DNA of 64,000 bases, taken from NCBI GenBank assembly GCA_963680875.1, contig OY804589.1, positions 2,666,001 through 2,730,000 of the forward strand. Direction: 5' to 3'. The notes below the pieces were generated by a model. That model was not told the origin of the DNA and searched no databases. It was given only the letters and a program-made list of their open reading frames with translations. Below, one piece after another: positions 1 to 11,084 of the stretch. Position numbers and translations under genes: made by a program. The stretch's first letter is position 1. Every line of letters starts with the position of its first letter. The DNA comes from Bathymodiolus brooksi (lineage: Eukaryota > Mollusca > Bivalvia > Mytilida > Modiolidae).

Positions 1-272
1 GAAGCTATGAAGCATAATCGTCATAAAGATTCCTGATCATTTAAAGCTTATTATCAAGCCAAATCTGCATAAAGATTCATAGTGATTTAAAGCTATCAAG
101 TAAAATCGGAATACAGATTCGTAGCGATTTGAAGCTATGCAGTAAAATCTGCAAAGATTCCAGACGATTTGAAGCTATGAAGATTTCCTAGCGATTTGAA
201 GCTATGAAGCATAATCTGCATAATGATTCCCAATGATTTAAAGCTATGAAGCAAAATTTTCATAAAGACTAA
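1..272. repeat. Degenerate 42-50 bp tandem repeat
   Basis: About six imperfect copies of a unit built around GATTTGAAGCTATGAAGC followed by an ATCTGCATAAAGATTCC-like stretch. The array is cut by the left edge of the window. No coding signal was seen; open frames here follow the repeat. Confidence 0.75.
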
Positions 273-1011
273 AAGAGTACTGACACAAGTATTGATTCCT
301 GATTTCAGAATAAATCTTGTTATTATCGATCTAGACTCAGCTGGATGGCTGTGAACATCTGTCATCAGCTTAGAGAAGTTTTACATAGGATTTGAAGCAA
401 GGAATATAGAGGGCTACCTGACGGAGTGAAGATTTCTGTTTTAGAATGAACACAGTTCAGTATGAATGAAATACAAACTTAAAAACAAACACATCTATTA
501 ATATTCATCTTCCCAAGGCAGTTGTTCTATGCCGGCCGAGTGTCCTTTGTACCATAACCACATGGCATTAATTATTTCATGGTTAATACGGCAGCTCCGT
601 CAACATTTTATGGACCAATGAAATTGTGTATTATGTCATATGCACGTTTGATTATAACATCATTGTGTTGTATATGTTATTATGAAAAGTGTCATAGCAA
701 ATTGTAGACATCATGTAAACTTTCAAAGCATTTAAAAAATTCCACAAGAATCTCTACTAATACAAATGATGTTCTTTAAATCTTCATCTTTATACTTGTT
801 TAAAAATGCAGATATAAAACACGTTTCTGGAACAAATAATATTTTATCATATTTGAGAGTATAATTATTGTGGATTTTTTATCATGTTTGGAAACACATG
901 CCATTCATATGTATTGCTTTATAAAAGACTGCATAAGTGAGAATGTTTGTAAAAGTTGTGATTTTTTTCTGGATTATAATATTTAAAGGCAGTTATTGAA
1001 AATATAACATC
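273..1011. other. AT-rich stretch without recognised features
   Basis: I see no exon-like frame with a domain, no RNA gene and no repeat I can delimit. The sequence is AT-rich with short homopolymers. Confidence 0.5.
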
Positions 1012-1358
1012 TCTGTTGTGTATTATACAAACCATTTATGGTATTTGTTGTGTGTTATACATAGCCATGTTTGGTATTTGTTGTGTATTATACATAGCCA
1101 TGTATAGTATTTGTTGTGTATTATACAAAGCCATTTGTGGTATTTGTTGTGTATTATACATAGACATGTATAGTATTTGTTGTGTATTATACAAGGCCAT
1201 TTGTGGTATTTGTTGTGTATTATACAAAGCCATGTATAGTATTTGTTGTGTATTATATAAAGCCATGTATAGTATTTGTTGTGTATTATACAAAGCCATG
1301 TATAGTATTTGTTGTGCATTATACAAAGCTATTTATGGTATTTGTTGTGTATTATAGT
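1012..1358. repeat. 33-bp minisatellite, about 10 copies
   Basis: The unit contains GCCATGTATAGTATTTG followed by TTGTGTATTATACAAA. Because 33 is a multiple of three, several frames on both strands stay open through the array. Those frames are repeat artefacts, not genes. Confidence 0.9.
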
Positions 1359-1365
1359 AAGCAAT

Positions 1366-1690
1366 ATTTCAGCTATATCATGGCAAGAACAAGTTAATTG
1401 TCAATGAGATGATGATGAGGTCTGCTTTTTACTAGATCAACACGCTTAGTTGGGTTTTTATAGTGCTAGCTCACCGAAACAACAGTCCACAGGTAGACAT
1501 GTCGCCCCACTTGGACACATTATCCCGATTCCAAGCCAACCAGTCTTTGCTTTTTCTCCTTAATATTGCATGCTTTGCGAAGAAGTAACAAATACCAATT
1601 TTATAGTCTTGGGTTTGACCAGATCGGGGCTCGACCCCAAGATCTACCTCCCTCGAGGCGAGCATGCCAGCCATTACACCACCGATGTGG
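1366..1690 (-). mobile_element. tRNA-derived SINE, family B, copy 1
   Basis: This copy aligns by eye over its length with 9073-9443 and, at the head, with 19395-19552. Read on the minus strand the head has pol III-like boxes near 1620-1690, and the body runs to a tail (CCATGATATAGCTGAAATAT) at about 1366-1390. The B-box is somewhat eroded here. The tail is shared with SINE family A, so both may be mobilised by the same LINE. Confidence 0.7.
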
Positions 1691-1794
1691 TTTACAGTTG
1701 GTGGAAATATTGAAAATATGTCCTTGGAAATGATAATAACAATATATTTGTGATGGATAATATGAGTGAATATAAAATTGATGACTTTACATGA

Positions 1795-2045
1795 GGTGAA
1801 TACAAGTAGTGATCAACCCATGGAACATGATATTCACAGAGACATCCAAGGTCAATATAATGTTCCATGGGTTGATCAATCCTTGTATTCACAGATGGAA
1901 CATGATATTCACCGAGACATCCAAGGTCAATATAATGTTCCATGGTTTGATCAATCCTTGTATTCACCGATGGAACATGATATTCACCGAGACATCCAAG
2001 GTCAATATAATGTTCCATGGGTTGATCAATCCTTGTATTCACCGA
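1795..2045. repeat. 75-bp tandem repeat with internal palindrome, 3 copies
   Basis: Copies start at 1820, 1895 and 1970. Each unit ends and begins with inverted arms: GATCAACCCATGGAACAT at 1811-1828 is the exact reverse complement of 1860-1877. A single-stranded copy could fold into a hairpin with an 18-bp stem and a loop of about 30 bases. The later arms carry small changes. Confidence 0.85.
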
Positions 2046-2702
2046 AATTGAAAGTCATTAAATGTTTTATTATATGACATTAAATCAAATTTGAATTAAC
2101 ACCGAACAGCGATGACTTTGTTCCCCAGACACTCCTGTCTGCCCAACGTCTGCCATTATTAATTTAATTGTGTACCGAAAGTAATTAGTAAGAACGCATC
2201 TGATTAGTCGATGACAAAGCTTAACCCAATGATGATTGGCTACTACTTTTAAGATAATTGGGAAACACCATTTCTATTTTATGGTGTCTGAAGAAGCTTT
2301 GGAATATTATGTTCACCTCTCGTGACTTTTTGCGTGGTGATTATAACGTTTTATCAAAGAACGTTACTAGGGACATCAGCCAATCAGAAAAGACATTATC
2401 TGAAGTCATGTAATAATGAACATTAAATAGTCACTTTGATTATGTTGCTTACATTGATGCGTTTTCCCAGCATTCCAATGATATGATGTCATGACAAAAT
2501 AGTTCGGCACAGAAAATCTCGTGCAATGTCACACCATTCTTTTATCACCACTTTCTTTAATTTCAAAGGAAAATGTACATAATGTTAGATAATTTTGAGA
2601 ATCTGAGTTAATTTGTTGATACTGACAATATCTCTCAGTGAGTTCAAAGGAAAATGTAAAAATAACAGAGAATATATTATCAATATACACTACTGATTTT
2701 AT
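2046..2702. other. Non-coding stretch, nothing recognised
   Basis: No domain-bearing frame was found. The phrase TTCAAAGGAAAATGTA occurs twice (about 2562 and 2643), which may be a short decayed direct repeat. Confidence 0.45.
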
Positions 2703-2968
2703 GGATTGGTTTATGGTGTTTAATGCCACTTTCAACAATATTTCAGTTATATCATGGTGGTCAGTTTTATTGGTGGAGGAAACTGGAGTACCCAGAGAAA
2801 ACCACCTACCTGCCGCAAGTCACTGACAAACTTTATCACATAATGTTGTATCAAGTACACCTCGACATGAACGGGGTTCAAACTCACAACTTTAGTGATG
2901 ATTTGCACTGATTGCACAGTTATTTGTAAATCCAACTACCATATGATCACGACCGTGTCCGACGCTAC
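2703..2968 (-). mobile_element. tRNA-derived SINE, family A, copy 1
   Basis: The minus strand reads from a head with a B-box-like GAGTTTGAACCCC, through TACAACATTATGTGATAAAG and CAGTGACTTGCG, to a conserved 3' domain with TTTCCTCCACCAATAAAACT and TTGAAAGTGGCATTAAACAC. Other copies lie at 10165-10440, 12099-12362, 18513-18782 and, rearranged, at 27471-28337. The tail resembles molluscan V-type SINEs such as RUDI; that name is from memory and unverified. Confidence 0.8.
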
Positions 2969-2971
2969 TGA

Positions 2972-3210
2972 TTGTACGTATTTATTACTCAAATTAATGA
3001 TCCTGTACACAAATTCCTCAGTACGACTTGATGCGGTAGAAAACATGGCTGTTATCAGAATTCTTGTTTATGATTGGCTAATGCTTAAAGAATATGATGC
3101 TTATTTATGTTTTTCAAGCTTGGATATAATTGAGTCAAATATGTTGATTTTTAAGTTTTTTATGTGTTCACATGGTTCTTGAAACGTTTGTTTTATAAAC
3201 ATTTATTGTT

Positions 3211-3246
<36 letters not shown>

Positions 3247-3290
3247 TTTGTTTTTGTATGTAACAAATTATGAAATTTTACACCTTATAT
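2972..3290. repeat. Left copy of a diverged direct duplication
   Basis: ATTGTA(C/T)TATTTATTA, then AATGATCCTGTACACAAATT and CAGTACGACTTGATGC, recurs in the same order at 3528-3772 with about 10-20 percent change. A TA dinucleotide run lies inside at 3214-3243. Confidence 0.7.
3214..3243. repeat. (TA)n microsatellite
   Basis: An uninterrupted run of about 15 TA dinucleotides. Confidence 0.95.
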
Positions 3291-3312
3291 AATATATAAA
3301 AATATAAAAATT

Positions 3313-3470
3313 CAGTGGAACCTGTCTAATACGACACACCAAGGCACCAGGGAAATATGTCGGATTGTACAAGAAGTTGGAATACTAAAGTTTTATTTTA
3401 GTTAACAAAACTACTTTGGGACTATAACTTTTTGTCAGAAAGCTCAGGTGTCGGATTGCACATGTTCCAC
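3313..3470. mobile_element. Short TIR element (MITE-like)
   Basis: The left end GTGGAACCTGTCTAATACGA and the right end 3448-3470 are inverted repeats matching at 19 of 23 positions. The interior of about 110 bp is non-coding. The CAGTGGAACCT start recalls pogo/Tc1-mariner type ends, which is an inference. It sits between the two copies of the duplication at 2972-3290 and 3528-3772. Confidence 0.55.
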
Positions 3471-3527
3471 AAAATATGAACATTTACACCTTTTATATAA
3501 TATATAAAAATATTAATATACATTCCT

Positions 3528-3772
3528 GATTGTATTTATTTATTACAAAGATTAATGGTCCTGTACATAAATTCTTCAGTACAACTTGATCCATCAGAAA
3601 ACATGCCCGCCATTGGAAATTTTTATTTCTGATAGGGTGATGTTTGAAAAATACTATGATACCTATTTATGTTTTATATTTATTATTGTTTTAACATGTA
3701 TTTAAATATTTAATTTTTTTTATTAGTTTTGTATTTAACAGATTATGGAATTTTACACATAATATTATATAT
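3528..3772. repeat. Right copy of a diverged direct duplication
   Basis: Partner of 2972-3290, beginning TGATTGTATTTATTTATTAC and continuing with the same order of motifs (AATGGTCCTGTACATAAATT, CAGTACAACTTGATCC). Confidence 0.7.
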
Positions 3773-3773
3773 A

Positions 3774-3930
3774 GCGGATGTGGCCGAGTGGTCTAAGGCG
3801 CTGGACATAAGTGATTGGTGTTGCAGTGTATCAATGGTGTGAGTTGAAATCCCATCGAGGGAAGAACAAAAAATTGTCAGCTCAAAGATCTAATTCTAAC
3901 AGTTTTGTTTAATTTTCAGACCTATATATA
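3774..3930 (+). mobile_element. tRNA-Leu-like SINE, family C, copy 1
   Basis: The head GCGGATGTGGCCGAGTGGTC then TAAGGCGCTGGAC is a class-II (Leu/Ser type) tRNA start with a good A box. A decayed B box (GAGTTGAAATCCC) follows, then about 90 bp of tail ending TTTTCAGAC next to a TA run. The same unit occurs at 17838-17999 (minus) and 18275-18432 (plus). The 3' half cannot close an acceptor stem, so this is a retroposon rather than a working tRNA. Confidence 0.75.
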
Positions 3931-3934
3931 TGAA

Positions 3935-4320
3935 TCTCTGATTGTATTTAAGGGTGTGTCCCTTCAAACTTTTCCCCCAGAGTGTGTATATCTTTATACA
4001 TGAAATTGAGTAGAAATCATAAAATGTTTTAAAATGTTTTCTTGAATAAAAACTCCTTCTGTACAGATAATATTTGTTCATAGGACTTTGTAGCTGCCTC
4101 GGTGATGTTGAACTCCATATTCCTATCATATCCATACTCCCTTCCATTATTTTGTCTTATTTTGTTTCATAAGAAATGTAAAATAGAGTATTATTTAACT
4201 GGACAATATTAGGTCTGTGATCGAAAAGGTGAAGAACTGGATCTTCCATCACTATACTGGATTCCTAAATAAATGCAAGAGAATACTGAAAGTGCAATCA
4301 AAAATGGACAGTCCAGCAAA
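3935..4320. other. Non-coding stretch before the satellite block
   Basis: No domain-bearing frame, RNA gene or delimitable repeat was seen. Confidence 0.45.
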
Positions 4321-4413
4321 ACTGGCAACATAGGGTACACAAGAAGAAGAAACTGGCAACATAGGGTACACAAGAAGAAGAAACTGGCAACATAGGGTAC
4401 ACAAGAAGAAGAA
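4321..4413. repeat. 31-bp tandem repeat, 3 copies
   Basis: ACTGGCAACATAGGGTACAC followed by AAGAAGAAGAA starts at 4321, 4352 and 4383, then runs directly into the 43-bp satellite. Confidence 0.9.
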
Positions 4414-7400
4414 AAACACAACACAATATGTGTTAGACACCACTATACACAAACAAAAACACAACACAATATGTGTTAGACACCACTATACACAAACAAA
4501 AACACAACACAATATGTGTTAGACACCACTATACACAAACAAAAACACAACACAATATGTGTTAGACACCACTATACACAAACAAAAACACAACACAATA
4601 TGTGTTAGACACCACTATACACAAACAAAAACACAACACAATATGTGTTAGACACCACTATACACAAACAAAAACACAACACAATATGTGCTAGACACCA
4701 CTATACACAAACAAAAACACAACACAATATGTGTTAGACACCACTATACACAAACAAAAACATAACACAATATGTGTTAGACACCACTATACACAAACAA
4801 AAACACAACACAATATGTGTTAGACACCACTATACACAAACAAAAACACAACACAATATGTGTTAGACACCACTATACACAAACAAAAACACAACACAAT
4901 ATGTGTTGGACACCACTATACACAAACAAAAACACAACACAATATGTGTTAGACACCACTATACACAAACAAAAACACAACACAATATGTGTTAGACACC
5001 ACTATACACAAACAAAAACACAACACAATATGTGTTGGACACCACTATACACAAACAAAAACACAACACAATATGTGTTAGACACCACTATACACAAACA
5101 AAAACACAACACAATATGTGTTAGACACCACTATGCACAAACAAAAACACAACACAATATGTGTTGGACACCACTATACACAAACAAAAACACAACACAA
5201 TATGTGTTAGACACCACTATACACAAACAAAAACACAACACAATATGTGTTAGACACCACTATACACAAACAAAAACACAACACAATATGTGTTGGACAC
5301 CACTATACACAAACAAAAACACAACACAATATGTGTTAGACACCACTATACACAAACAAAAACACAACACAATATGTGTTAGACACCACTATACACAAAC
5401 AAAAACACAACACAATATGTGTTAGACACCACTATACACAAACAAAAACACAACACAATATGTGTTAGACACCACTATACACAAACAAAAACACAACACA
5501 ATATGTGTTAGACACCACTATACACAAACAAAAACACAACACAATATGTGTTAGACACCACTATACACAAACAAAAACACAACACAATATGTGTTAGACA
5601 CCACTATACACAAACAAAAACACAACACAATATGTGTTAGACACCACTATACACAAACAAAAACACAACACAATATGTGTTAGACACCACTATACACAAA
5701 CAAAAACACAACACAATATGTGTTAGACACCACTATACACAAACAAAAACACAACACAATATGTGTTGGACACCACTATACACAAACAAAAACACAACAC
5801 AATATGTGTTAGACACCACTATGCACAAACAAAAACACAACACAATATGTGTTAGACACCACTATACACAAGCAAAAACACAACACAATATGTGTTAGAC
5901 ACCACTATACACAAACAAAAACACAACACAATATGTGTTGGACACCACTATACACAAACAAAAACACAACACAATATGTGTTAGACACCACTATACACAA
6001 ACAAAAACACAACACAATATGTGTTAGACACCACTATACACAAACAAAAACACAACACAATATGTGTTGGACACCACTATACACAAACAAAAACACAACA
6101 CAATATGTGTTAGACACCACTATACACAAACAAAAACACAACACAATATGTGTTAGACACCACTATACACAAACAAAAACACAACACAATATGTGTTAGA
6201 CACCACTATACACAAACAAAAACACAACACAATATGTGTTAGACACCACTATACACAAACAAAAACACAACACAATATGTGTTAGACACCACTATACACA
6301 AACAAAAACACAACACAATATGTGTTGGACACCACTATACACAAACAAAAACACAACACAATATGTGTTAGACACCACTTTGCACAAACAAAAACACAAC
6401 ACAATATGTGTTAGACACCACTATACACAAACAAAAACACAACACAATATGTGTTAGACACCACTATACACAAACAAAAACACAACACAATATGTGTTAG
6501 ACACCACTATACACAAACAAAAACACAACACAATATGTGTTAGACACCACTATACACAAACAAAAACACAACACAATATGTGTTAGACACCACTATACAC
6601 AAACAAAAACACAACACAATATGTGTTAGACACCACTATACACAAACAAAAACACAACACAATATGTGTTGGACACCACTATACACAAACAAAAACACAA
6701 CACAATATGTGTTAGACACCACTATACACAAACAAAAACACAACACAATATGTGTTAAGACACCACTATACACAAACAAAAACACAACACAATATGTGTT
6801 AGACACCACTATACACAAACAAAAACACAACACAATATGTGTTAGACACCACTATACACAAACAAAAACACAACACAATATGTGTTAGACACCACTATGC
6901 ACAAACAAAAACACAACACAATATGTGTTAGACACCACTATACACAAACAAAAACACAACACAATATGTGTTAGACACCACTATACACAAACAAAAACAC
7001 AACACAATATGTGTTAGACACCACTATACACAAACAAAAACACAACACAATATGTGTTAGACACCACTATACACAAACAAAAACACAACACAATATGTGT
7101 TAGACACCACTATACACAAACAAAAACACAACACAATATGTGTTGGACACCACTATACACAAACAAAAACATAACACAATATGTGTTAGACACCACTATA
7201 CACAAACAAAAACACAACACAATATGTGTTAGACACCACTATACACAAACAAAAACACAACACAATATGTGTTAGACACCACTATACACAAACAAAAACA
7301 CAACACAATATGTGTTAGACACCACTATGCACAAACAAAAACACAACACAATATGTGTTAGACACCACTATACACAAACAAAAACACAACACAATATGTG

Positions 7401-7772
7401 TTAGACACCACTATACACAAACAAAAACACAACACAATATGTGTTAGACACCACTATACACAAACAAAAACACAACACAATATGTGTTGGACACCACTAT
7501 ACACAAACAAAAACACAACACAATATGTGTTAGACACCACTATACACAAACAAAAACACAACACAATATGTGTTAGACACCACTATACACAAACAAAAAC
7601 ACAACACAATATGTGTTAGACACCACTATGCACAAACAAAAACACAACACAATATGTGTTAGACACCACTATACACAAACAAAAACACAACACAATATGT
7701 GTTAGACACCACTATACACAAACAAAAACACAACACAATATGTGTTAGACACCACTATACACAAACAAAAAC
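4411..7772. repeat. 43-bp satellite array, about 78 copies
   Basis: The unit is AACACAACACAATATGTGTT followed by AGACACCACTATACACAAAC plus AAA. Copies are almost identical. Scarce variants (TTGGAC for TTAGAC; TATGCAC for TATACAC) reveal higher-order structure. TTGGAC variants sit 129 bp (3 units) apart at about 4906-5293, and blocks of 344 bp (8 units) recur around 6325/6669 and 7143/7487. AACACA-ATA-TGTGTT inside each unit can form a small hairpin. All open frames are artefacts of 3 x 43 = 129. Confidence 0.97.
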
Positions 7773-8280
7773 AAATTACGTAAATAAGACATGCGTTCTA
7801 CAAACAACTGGAGGTAAAGACGAACCGAACATAGTTTTTTTTGCGGAAATCGTAACGGATATCCCAACACTGAACTCACAAGTGCCCTTACAAACAGCGT
7901 TATATTGCTGGATGTGCATAATGCTCTACGAATCCTCTTTCCAAATTATTATACACTCGTCAACGAAGTTGCGAAGGGATATGGTAATGCTGGATTTAGT
8001 GTTGTATTTATGAATCGAGTAATGCCAATCCATCAAGTGGTTTCAGAGAAGAAGATGAAAATGTGAAAAGTTAACAGACTGACAGAAAACGAATGTTAAG
8101 TGATGATGATAGCTAACACTGTTTTATAAACCCCCTTCAAATCATTGCTCGCTCTAATACAACAAACGCATAAAAACATAAGATTTCTTACCTAACATAT
8201 ACCCTAGTGACAATTAATAATCACTTTAGTCTCAAAGATGAAGTATCAAAATGCCACGAACAAGATGACAGTTTGTTACG
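7773..8280. other. Non-coding flank of the 43-bp satellite
   Basis: The satellite ends in ACAAACAAAAACAAATTACG. A 315-base plus-strand frame entered from the satellite continues to 8013 but shows no recognisable domain. Confidence 0.45.
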
Positions 8281-8289
8281 GTAAAATCA

Positions 8290-8502
8290 CTAATTTGACC
8301 TTGAGGTCACAGTTCAAGGTCAAAGGTCATCATCAATGGTACGCGACACATCATCTGGAGGTGGTTTACCTACATGCCAAATATGAAAAGCCTGTCTTGA
8401 ATGACAAAAAAGTTACAGCCCGGACACGATTTGTTACGGACGGACGGACGGATAAACTGATCACTATAGGGCGTCTGCCACTTTGTGGCGGGGCCCTAAT
8501 GA
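8290..8502 (+). repeat. Dispersed molluscan-type repeat with AGGTCA motifs
   Basis: It begins with TGACCTTGAGGTCAC, has TTCAAGGTCAAAGGTCATC, and ends with GGACGGACGGACGG and a short GC-rich inverted end (GCCACTTTGTGGCGGGGCCC). Repeats of this plan are common in mollusc genomes as I recall them. No coding content. Confidence 0.6.
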
Positions 8503-8544
8503 AGTATACCACTTCATACCTTGACCTACACTCCGAATTTACAA

Positions 8545-8770
8545 TGAGGGCCGATTAATAACGAAACTTAATGACAAAAGAGATGATTTCAATTCTCCCA
8601 TTGTGCACTTTCCTTTTATATGTAGCATTATTCCACCACCACCTGCATATGAAATACATATATCTCTCATTTGATCCGATATTCCACAGCTTGTGGCTCC
8701 TATCATGATTTCCTTGATAGCGGGTTCAGCTGCTAACAAACAAGCGATTGAACCATGGGTTCCTAATTAT
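8545..8770 (+). pseudogene. Decayed C-terminal reverse-transcriptase fragment
   Basis: The plus-strand frame reads NDKRDDFNSPIVHFPFICS and then a degraded version of the family's YGVYISQLIRY motif, followed by an in-frame stop. It matches, at nucleotide level, the fragment at 53740-53950. The family is an invertebrate retroelement RT whose C-terminal region carries a DKRDDF motif, an ISQLIRYAR motif and a KKF..RY motif. This copy is non-functional and 5'-truncated. The element class (LINE or Penelope-like) is not resolved. Confidence 0.65.
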
Positions 8771-9072
8771 ATCGAGTTATTGCTGCTTAAGTTAAATGAA
8801 CTGTATGTCAGCTATATTTATGATTACACATATTACATCTTGTATGTTAAAAGGTAACATTGTGAACGGCCTATGTGTGTAATAATTTTGCCTTGCAACG
8901 GACCACAAACGACCACTCCTAACACTATTTCTAACAACCAAAAGGAACTTATTTCAGATGGTTTTTTCCTTTTCAATGGAGAAACAAGGCCCTTTTGCTA
9001 AAAAAACAGAAAGATAAAATTGTCAGACCATATCAACTGATTGTTGTTTAACACCAAGTCAGCTGTATTCGA

Positions 9073-9443
9073 TTGAGTGGGTGATTGTTGTTTAACGCCA
9101 ATTCAGCTATTTTTCAGCTATATCATGGTGAGAACAAGTTAATTTTCAATGAGATGATGATGAGGTCCGCTTTGTACTAGACCAACATGCTGAGTTGGAT
9201 TTTTATAGTGCTAGCTCACTGAAACAACAGTCCGCGGGTAGACAGACATGTCGCTCCACTTGAACACATTATTCTGATTCCGAGTCAACCAGTCTGCTCT
9301 TTCTCCTTAATGTTGCGTGCTTAACGGAGAAGCAACAAATACCAATTTTATAGTTTTTGGTTTGACTCGACCGAGGCTCGAACCCACGATCTACTGGACT
9401 CGAGGCGAGCACGCTAACCATTAAGTCACCTATGTGGTTAGCT
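9073..9443 (-). mobile_element. tRNA-derived SINE, family B, copy 2
   Basis: This is the best copy. On the minus strand it starts near 9443 with A-box-like TGGTTAGCGTGCTCGCCTCG and B-box GTGGGTTCGAGCCTCGG. It runs through a body of about 250 bp to the tail CCATGATATAGCTGAAAAAT and GGCGTTAAACAACAATCA near 9073. The tail matches that of family A. Confidence 0.8.
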
Positions 9444-10160
9444 GTATTAGTGATGAGAACAAGTTTAAAAACAATAAATAATGTAGATGAAAGGTGGCAC
9501 CGTTTATGAACGGATAATTTTTAATCGACCGATTGTTGTTCAACGTAAAGTAAAGTAAAGTAGCATCAAGTAAGCACTATTTCATCTAAATGTCTGATGA
9601 AAACATGATTACAAAAACAACAACCGTTTGTAGTGGCTAACATGTACTACTCTTTATCACAATCTATAGGGGTCTATTACATGACGTAGTGCGGCATTCT
9701 CATCTTTGGTCAAGATTTCAGTATTAAAACATGACAACCTCTTTCGTTTGGACCGCAAAATTATCAGTGTTGTATGCAAATTGTACCATGTCTTGGTTAA
9801 TAAACGATATATACTTTTACATGTGCATGCATAAAAGTGTAAATATGAAAGCAAAGTGCGTGTGTTATGACATACTCGTTTTAATAATGTTCCACATTCC
9901 GTATAATCTATAATGTGATAAAAACGTATTAAATATAAACTACGCTTTAATAATGGATGAAGATCCGTTGAAGAAGTGGTTCGCCTGACAAAGGCGGCAG
10001 CATACAGAGAAGGTAACAGGTAGGTAAGGTAGGAGGCTGCGTGAATGCGCAATCCGTTCTAAGGGAAAATGGTGGAAATACACGTAGTTTAAATAGCGCG
10101 TTATGAACACGAGACGTTTGACGCGTGAAGTTTGATTGATTGTGGTATAACATAAATAAT
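9444..10160. other. Non-coding stretch, nothing recognised
   Basis: A minus-strand open frame of 131 codons (9657-10052) has no recognisable domain, poor composition and no neighbours that support it. A short AAAGT tandem run lies at about 9545-9562. Confidence 0.4.
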
Positions 10161-10164
10161 AATT

Positions 10165-10440
10165 TAAGGGTCCGGATGGCTCAATGAGTTAGGTAGTTGG
10201 ATTACCTAACAACTCATACAAGCCTATCACGAATACGGCGTGGGTTTGAGCCCAACTTTGTAAATTACAAAAAAGAGGGCACTCGACTCGCAACCGTAAG
10301 TGATAAAGTTGACCAGTTGCTTGCCCATGGTCGGTGGTTCTCTCCGGGTACTCCGGCTTCTTCCACCACTAAAACTGGTCGCCATGATATAGCTGAAATA
10401 TTCCTGAAAGTGGCGTTAAACACAATAAATCAATCATCAA
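10165..10440 (+). mobile_element. tRNA-derived SINE, family A, copy 2 (full length)
   Basis: The head GGATGGCTCAATGAGTTAGG and B-box GTGGGTTTGAGCCC are followed by GTGATAAAGTTGACCAGT, CTCCGGGTACTCCGGCTTCT, GCCATGATATAGCTGAAATA and GAAAGTGGCGTTAAACACAA, ending in ATAAATCAATCATC. This order defines family A in the window. Confidence 0.85.
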
Positions 10441-11080
10441 TAATAATTTTATTAAACGTCCACAGAGAAGTATGTCGGATAACGAGAAAAAAAAAAACAT
10501 TTATCAACAATAAATAATGTACATTTAACAGTTGCATATCCCGTCTACAAAAGTGAGGGTTTGCTTCAACCACCAAGATCCCGTCATCCATCATCACGGG
10601 TTGCAGCACACAGTAATTATAAGCATCTCAGATCGTTTAAATGCAGATCTGAGGCACACAGAGGCAATCCTAAAACCAACTTATAAGTTTGTGTAATTTG
10701 TGCCTAATCGATTTTGTGATTTTGTATTGATACAAATAATATGAAAACCAAAAATCTACCACATTGTGGAAACCGTTCTAAAGATACGAGAATCGAAACC
10801 CATAACATACACGACCTCTCTATATCAATTGCTTGGCACAAGCACGTATATAAAACTGGCTAATCAGCTTGTTGTCCTTTTTCCTGTGGCCATTGCATCG
10901 TCTGTGCTTGGATTTGCGGCTTTTGATGAACTAATTGATATCATCAAGCTTTTCTTCTGTTGGGTTGACATCATAGGTCAACTACATTTTCACATTGTAA
11001 CTTCAATGAGTAGTGAGTTAATTTAATTTCGTCTTCATTAAAATATTTTAAACATATTGAAGTACAGAGTTAAGAGTGTT
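10441..11080. other. Non-coding stretch, nothing recognised
   Basis: No domain-bearing frame was found. A plus-strand frame at 10766-11026 has a hydrophobic middle but no supporting signal. Confidence 0.4.
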
Positions 11081-11084
11081 TTTT

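Noticed and set aside
3774..3860. Working tRNA-Leu gene
   Set aside because: A and B boxes are present but the 3' half cannot pair with the 5' acceptor strand, and the same unit with tail occurs three times. It is a SINE.
4817..5425. 202-codon open frame and several others in the 43-bp satellite
   Set aside because: Three units make 129 bp, so any stop-free frame persists through the array. There is no non-repeat domain.
9657..10052. 131-codon minus-strand frame as a gene
   Set aside because: No domain, signal or splice context, and composition like the surrounding non-coding DNA.
10766..11026. 86-codon plus-strand frame with hydrophobic segment
   Set aside because: It has a non-ATG start and no recognisable domain or neighbouring exons.
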